Assembly (NCBI GenBank): GCA_910587905.1 | Contig: CAJUOF010000358.1 | Span: forward strand, 1 to 19,852 | From: an uncultured Lachnospiraceae bacterium | GTDB taxonomy: Bacteria; Bacillota_A; Clostridia; Lachnospirales; Lachnospiraceae | Length of the DNA stretch: 19,852 bases | Reading direction: 5' to 3' | In this document: positions 15,771 to 19,852 of the stretch, one piece after another | Layout of the letters: the number at the start of each line of letters is the position of its first letter | Numbering within the stretch: the stretch's first letter is position 1 | Position numbers and translations under genes: made by a program | The notes under the pieces: generated by a model | Told to the model about the DNA's origin: nothing | Seen by the model: only the letters and a program-made list of their open reading frames with translations | Database searches by the model: none

Positions 15771-15798
15771 ATTATACCACAAATGGGAACTTCCGCAA
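15771..15798 (-). promoter_or_regulatory. Extended -10 promoter for the wbaP-type gene and precursor block
   Basis: On the minus strand, TATAAT (15776-15771) is preceded by TG plus one base, giving an extended -10 (TGGTATAAT). The -35 is weak, TTGCGG (15798-15793), with a 16-base spacer. Transcription should start near 15764, giving a leader of about 50 nt. It is the only gap in the cluster with room for regulation. The weak -35 with repeated boxes just upstream suggests activator control. Confidence 0.78.
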
Positions 15799-15803
15799 CG
15801 GAA
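15791..15803. promoter_or_regulatory. Small palindrome over the -35
   Basis: TTCCG-CAA-CGGAA is a perfect 5-bp inverted repeat with a 3-base centre, covering the whole -35 hexamer of the promoter before the wbaP-type gene. It is placed where a repressor would block polymerase. It lacks a following T-run, so it is not a terminator. It is short enough that chance cannot be excluded. Confidence 0.35.
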
Positions 15804-15809
15804 AAGCAT

Positions 15810-15854
15810 AATTTTGTAACGTTTTTGTAATAATCGTACACTTTTTACAAAATT
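15810..15854. promoter_or_regulatory. Three TTTTGTAA boxes upstream of the promoter
   Basis: The 8-mer TTTTGTAA occurs at 15812-15819 and 15823-15830, and inverted (TTACAAAA) at 15845-15852. The first and third extend to a perfect 10-bp inverted repeat (15810-15819 and 15845-15854). The first two are exactly 11 bases apart, one helical turn, like the direct-repeat sites of OmpR/PhoB-family response regulators. They start 13 bases upstream of the weak -35. A regulatory role is inference; AT-rich composition raises the chance of coincidence. Confidence 0.5.
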
Positions 15855-15866
15855 TACCAATATCAT

Positions 15867-18062
15867 TTAAGCCTTTGCCCCATCCAAAGGCTCTTTCGTA
15901 AAATTCCGCAAAGAAAAATCTGAGGTCAGAAGGGTCAGATTGGGATTATAATAAGGATCCCCAGCTGCCAGAATGTCCTTCCACCGCTTTCGGAATGTCT
16001 CCACCTCGTTATCAAAACGAAGAATTTTTTCCGGTGTATCTTCAATCCCCCTGGATTTTGATTCATAATGATAAAGCTGCGCAAAAGGATTATAGACTAC
16101 CAGCTTTCCAAGGCTCCCTACCTTTAAACAGTAATCAATATCATTAAATGCCACAGCGATTCCTTCATCAAAACCACCCACTGCCTCAAACACACTCCTC
16201 TTCGTCAGCATACAGGCGGCGGTAACCGCGCTGTAATCCTGCGCACACATCGAACGCAAAAAGTAGGTTTTTTCACCTTTATGGAAACCGACAAAGGTAT
16301 GTCCGGCGATCCCTTTATAGCCAACAACCACACCCGCGTGCTGGATGGTATCATCATCATAAAAAAGCTGCGCTCCTACAATTCCCACCTCTTCCCGCTG
16401 GCAGAACCCCAACAGCTCCTCGATACAGTCTTCATTGATCAATTCCGTATCGTTATTCAAAAACAGCAGATATTCGCCCTTTGTGTAAGGCAGCGCATAA
16501 TTGTTGATTGCCGAAAAATTGAATCCCTTTTCCTTCCAGTATATGACTTGAAGATTCTTATAACGCTTTTCCAGCTCTTCATAGCAGCGGAAGGTTTCTT
16601 CCTCGGTACTGTTATTTTCCACAACAATTACTTCCAGATTTTTATAGGAAGCCTTTTCCAGAAGGGATTTTACGCACACCTGCAGATCATCCGTATGATC
16701 CTTGCTTGGAATAATGACAGAAACAAGAGGTTTCCCCTTCACCGGATACCGTACCCGATAGGTACCAAGCACCTCGTTTTCCTCTACTTCTACTCTCCCA
16801 ATACCAATCCGCTCACAGTGGGCTTTGATGGCCCTCGCTCCGGCTTCAAAGGCATATAGTTTCTTTTCCGGATCCTCCGCCGTAGAACCCTCGTTGACTC
16901 TCCAGTGATAGAGTACCTTTGGAATGTGACAGATGACCCTCGCTGCCTCCGTACAGCGGAAAATGAAATCGTAATCCTGGGAGCCGTCAAATTCTGTTTG
17001 GAAACCTCCGACGGCTTCCACCAATCCCTTCTCAGCCACAAACAAATGAGAGATATAATTTACACTTCGAAGTAAATCCGGATTGAAATCCGGCTTAAAA
17101 TGAGGATCAAAGTAGAATGCTCTCCTCTGCTTCTCCTTAAGCTTATCCTCATCTGAGTAAAGTACCTGTGCCTTGCGTCCCTCTCCCGCCTCCCGATTAA
17201 TTCTGAGAGCACATTCGTAAAGGGCGTCCTCAGAGAGGGTATCGTCGTGATCCAGGAGAACAATGTAATCCCCGGAAGCCATAGCCAGCGCTGCATTGGT
17301 ATTCCCCGCAATACCCAAGTTTTCCGACAGACGAACACACCGAATCCGGTTATCCATTTTTGAGTAAGCCTGAAGCTTTTCAAAAAAACGTTTTCCGTCA
17401 AAGCCATCTGTTCCGCTTCCATCTGCCAGACAGAGCTCCCAGTTTTCATAGGTTTGTTCTTGAACAGACTGAATCATCTGCGCCAAAAGCCTTTCTGGTG
17501 TCCGATAAAGAGGCACGATGACGCTGAATTTGGGAGAAACAGGAAATTGTGTTTTTCTCTGTTTCTCCAGCTCAGCCGGGGAAGGCTGTACCTGCGCCCG
17601 CCAATCGTTATACCTATCCTTATTTTTCTTTAGTTTCCCAGATAATTTCTTGAAAAAAGCTTTCCAGCCATATTGCTTTAAAATGGCAAATCCTCTCTGT
17701 ATGGTATCGGGCCGAAAGAGCTGGCGAAACCGCACAAAATGCACGGCATGATGCTCTTTCGTCCCACCGGCCGTCAGCTTTCCCCTAATAATTTTTCCAT
17801 CTGCCCGAAATACAATTTCATAGACATCCTCCGGGTCGCAGGGAAAGGTAATGCAAAAGCCCAGCTTCAATGCACTTTTTCCCAGAAAAAATTCCCGGTT
17901 CACATCGAAGCGCCCCGCATCTGCACGGCTAAACGGAACATTCCCGTTCTTTGTTCCCACGATTTCAATTTCCACAGGAACATCGGGAGAGTCGCTGACT
18001 GCCCACCCTGACACGACCATCTCAGAATCTTTTTTTTTGATATTGTCAATATAATATTTCAC
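15867..18062 (-). CDS. Two-domain glycosyltransferase (GT2 + GT2) with N-terminal beta domain
   Basis: A 731-residue cytoplasmic protein with two GT-A glycosyltransferase modules. Residues 1-110 look like a small beta-sandwich domain found before glycosyltransferases in clostridia (inference). Module one (about 178-400) has SVIVPLYRTPE, LLDHDDTL with the metal-binding DHDD at 271-274, LYSDEDK and SQDYDF (361-366). Module two (about 447-700) has SVIIPSKDHTDDL, FLNNDTE (534-540), DYSAVTAACML (609-619) and FNDIDYC (639-645). Both modules keep their metal and base motifs, so the protein may add two sugars in turn, as in bifunctional polymerising transferases. The GTG start overlaps the ChW gene by 17 nt, with GGAGG 12 nt upstream. 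This couples it to the surface protein. The linkages made are unknown. Confidence 0.9.
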   Translation of the reverse strand: MKYYIDNIKKKDSEMVVSGWAVSDSPDVPVEIEIVGTKNGNVPFSRADAGRFDVNREFFLGKSALKLGFCITFPCDPEDVYEIVFRADGKIIRGKLTAGGTKEHHAVHFVRFRQLFRPDTIQRGFAILKQYGWKAFFKKLSGKLKKNKDRYNDWRAQVQPSPAELEKQRKTQFPVSPKFSVIVPLYRTPERLLAQMIQSVQEQTYENWELCLADGSGTDGFDGKRFFEKLQAYSKMDNRIRCVRLSENLGIAGNTNAALAMASGDYIVLLDHDDTLSEDALYECALRINREAGEGRKAQVLYSDEDKLKEKQRRAFYFDPHFKPDFNPDLLRSVNYISHLFVAEKGLVEAVGGFQTEFDGSQDYDFIFRCTEAARVICHIPKVLYHWRVNEGSTAEDPEKKLYAFEAGARAIKAHCERIGIGRVEVEENEVLGTYRVRYPVKGKPLVSVIIPSKDHTDDLQVCVKSLLEKASYKNLEVIVVENNSTEEETFRCYEELEKRYKNLQVIYWKEKGFNFSAINNYALPYTKGEYLLFLNNDTELINEDCIEELLGFCQREEVGIVGAQLFYDDDTIQHAGVVVGYKGIAGHTFVGFHKGEKTYFLRSMCAQDYSAVTAACMLTKRSVFEAVGGFDEGIAVAFNDIDYCLKVGSLGKLVVYNPFAQLYHYESKSRGIEDTPEKILRFDNEVETFRKRWKDILAAGDPYYNPNLTLLTSDFSLRNFTKEPLDGAKA

Positions 18063-19847
18063 GGCTCTCTAAGGCCTCCGTTCCCTGCTCTGGCTCCACA
18101 GCCTGTATTTCCATTTCCTGCTCTTGTTCTACAGACGAAGTTTCCACTTTCTGTTCTGTAGTTCCTGCTTCTGTCTCTGCTTCCTGCTTTACCGATGGAG
18201 CCTCTGTTTCCTGTCTTGTCTCCGTAACCGAAGGTTCTGCTGACCCTGTAGACGGCACTTCAGCCCCCTGCTCCATGGAAGGTTCTGCTGTTTCCTGCTC
18301 CATGACCAGTTCTGTCTCCGGTACCTGCTCTGTGGGCGGCACTGCCTCTTCCGGCAGAGACGAACGATAAGAGTCGCCGCTTCCCGGCACCAAGGTTCCC
18401 TTAGGCACCAGCTTGATTTCAATGGCTTCCAGACGTTTCGCCTGCCCCAAGGTCCCCGCTATCTCTCCATTTTTTGCCCAGCCAAGCCAACCGTAGGTTT
18501 GAGCGTGAACACGATAGTAGATATCATAACTATCCGCCAATTCTCCTGAAAGAGTAATCTGAATAGCTTCCAGACGTTTCGCCTTGCCGACCGTTCCGCT
18601 CACCTGGCCGTTTTTCACCCAGTCCAGCCAGCCATAGCTCTGGACGTAAGTCTGATAATTGATATCCCCGGAAATACCCATATTCTTGAGAGAAATCCGG
18701 ATCCCCTCCAGACGCTTCGCCGCCCCCACAGTTCCACTGGTCTGGCCATTTTCCTTTTGAGGCTGCCAGCCATAGCTCTGCGCATGAGTCTCATAAAAAA
18801 CTCCCGTCGGCTCCCGGAAAGCATCTTCCGTTTTACCTGGCGCCGGACCATCCTTCTCCACCAGACGTATCTGAATTGCCTCTAAACGCTTTGCATAGCC
18901 TGCTGTCCCGGCAGATTCTCCATTTTTTGCCCAGCCAAGCCAGCCAAAATTCTGGGCATGGACCCGATAATAAATATCGTATTTTTCCGCCATTTTCCCA
19001 GAAAGATTGATCTGAATTGCTTCCAAACGTTTTGCTTTGCCTGTGGTTCCGCTTACCTGACCGTTTTTCACCCAATTAAGCCAACCATAGCTTTGCACAT
19101 AGGCCCGATAATTGATATCACCGGAAACCTCCTGGTTTTTAAGATAAATCTTAATCCCCTCTAAACGTTTGGCCTTTCCCACAGTACCGCTGGTCTGCCC
19201 GTTTTCCTTTGCAGGCTGCCAGCCATAGCTCTGCGCGTGGGTCTCATAAAAAACTCCATACGGCCGATAGAATGCGCCTGACGTACTCCCCGGTGCGCCT
19301 CCGCCTCTGGGAACAAGTTGGATCTGCACTGCCTCAATCCGTTTCGCCACGTCCGCTGTCCCGGCAGATTCTCCGTTTTTCGCCCAGCCCATCCAGCCGT
19401 AGCTCTGCGCGTGGACACGGTAATAGATATCATACTTCTCTGCCAAAGGTCCTGTCAGCTCAATCTGAATCGCTTCCATCCGCTTCGACTGTTTCATCGT
19501 ACCGCCCACAGCTCCGTCGGACACCCAGTCCAGCCAGCCATAAGTCTGCACGTAAGTACGGTATCGAACTCCTCCCGAAAAATGAGGGCTGGATACATTG
19601 ATCTTGATCGCCTCCATGCGTTTAGATTTCCCCGTCACTCCACCCACAGCTCCATTGGATACCGCATTCATCCATCCATAGGACTGCATATGCGTTGAAT
19701 ACCTGACTACGGGAGAACTCCAGTAGCAGGCAGCACCGATCCCGTTTCCCTTTGGAATAAAGCCCTTAGCCACCAGCTTGACTTCGATCGCCTCTGCTCG
19801 TTTTCCCAGGCCCACGGTTCCGGCCTCCTCACCATTTTTTGCCCAGC
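18046..19847 (-). CDS. ChW-repeat surface protein, 5'-truncated
   Basis: About 600 residues of a larger protein built from ChW (clostridial hydrophobic W) repeats, typical of exported clostridial proteins and thought to act in cell-surface binding. Nine complete repeats and part of a tenth are seen, each with the pattern Y..(H/Y).Q.YGW, then NG, (S/A)GT and KR.E.I.I.L. The last ~95 residues form an acidic Glu/Thr/Gln/Pro-rich tail ending in SREILY, with no LPXTG motif or membrane anchor. A GTG at 19815 gives an apparent start, but it is the internal Val of a repeat: the frame continues upstream through WAKNGEEAGT to the contig end. Any signal peptide and N-terminal catalytic domain are therefore missing. 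The gene overlaps the dual GT2 gene by 17 nt. Family is firm; the ligand and whole-protein function are unknown. Confidence 0.9.
18403..19847 (-). repeat. Nine-plus ChW repeats in a three-unit higher-order array
   Basis: Units on the minus strand begin near 19740, 19569, 19428, 19254, 19116, 18975, 18801, 18663 and 18522, after a partial unit from 19847. They cycle as A-B-C: A is VFYETHAQ-like with GWQP, B is INY..YVQ with WVKNG, and C is IYYRVHAQ with GWAKNGE and a longer linker. The 19254 and 18801 copies are 453 bp (151 residues) apart. The A units there agree at 39 of 46 residues and the B units at 38 of 47. This points to duplication of a three-repeat block. Confidence 0.88.
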
Positions 19848-19852
19848 AGATC
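19848..19852. other. Probable adapter remnant (right contig end)
   Basis: The last five bases are AGATC, the first five bases of the standard read-through adapter. The equivalent place in other C-type ChW units reads GCCCAGCCAAGCC, and this copy departs from it exactly where AGATC begins. Five bases alone would prove nothing, but the break point and the clear adapter at the other end make it likely. Confidence 0.7.

Noticed and set aside
15810..15854. The inverted repeat as a rho-independent terminator for the dual GT2 gene
   Set aside because: The 10-bp arms are nearly all A/T with a 25-base loop and no following T-run on the minus strand, so the hairpin would be weak. A binding-site reading fits better.
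18403..19847. CRISPR array or satellite DNA from the regular DNA repeats
   Set aside because: The repeats are in frame, encode ChW units, differ by codon-level changes and have no spacer/repeat alternation of CRISPR length.

Overview
Organism and source. The window looks like one complete draft contig from a Gram-positive Clostridia bacterium, most likely Lachnospiraceae-like. Supporting signs are ChW (clostridial hydrophobic W) repeats, strong AGGAG/AAGGAGG ribosome binding sites, a PgcA-type phosphohexomutase, a Bacillus-type short ManA and a membrane protein resembling the DUF6077 family. Both ends carry sequencing-adapter remnants: bases 1-19 are an exact adapter match and the last 5 bases are very probably one. 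The first and last genes are therefore cut by the assembly. Genus assignment is inference.

Layout. All sixteen genes lie on the minus strand, so the cluster reads from 19852 down to 20. (a) 19847-18046: 5'-truncated ChW-repeat surface protein, overlapping by 17 nt a 731-residue protein with two GT2 glycosyltransferase domains (18062-15867). (b) 15866-15715: the largest intergenic gap, with an extended -10 promoter and three copies of an 8-bp box. (c) 15714-12449: WbaP-type polyprenyl-phosphate hexose-1-phosphate transferase and two adjacent membrane proteins that may form one split GT-C-like unit. (d) 12333-7259: gmd, manC, manA and a phosphohexomutase, tightly packed or overlapping. (e) 7258-5300: a GT4 glycosyltransferase and a WecG/TagA-family (GT26) glycosyltransferase. 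(f) 5299-20: a near-consensus internal promoter, then rmd, two GT4 glycosyltransferases, a Uma2-family nuclease-like gene and the ABC exporter pair Wzm/Wzt, with Wzt cut by the contig end.

How it works together. ManA, the mutase, ManC, Gmd and Rmd form an uninterrupted route from fructose-6-phosphate to GDP-D-rhamnose. The WbaP-type enzyme would load the first sugar phosphate onto undecaprenyl phosphate on the cytoplasmic face. The GT26, GT4 and dual GT2 enzymes would extend the chain, and Wzm/Wzt would export the finished lipid-linked polymer. The cluster therefore reads as an ABC-transporter-dependent surface polysaccharide system, probably containing D-rhamnose and/or mannose, in a Gram-positive. 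It is co-transcribed with a ChW-repeat surface protein that may associate with the same envelope polymer (inference).

No tRNA, rRNA, CRISPR array, insertion sequence or convincing intrinsic terminator was seen. No gene-free stretch exceeds 300 bases; the longest gaps are 152 bases (15715-15866) and 115 bases (12334-12448).
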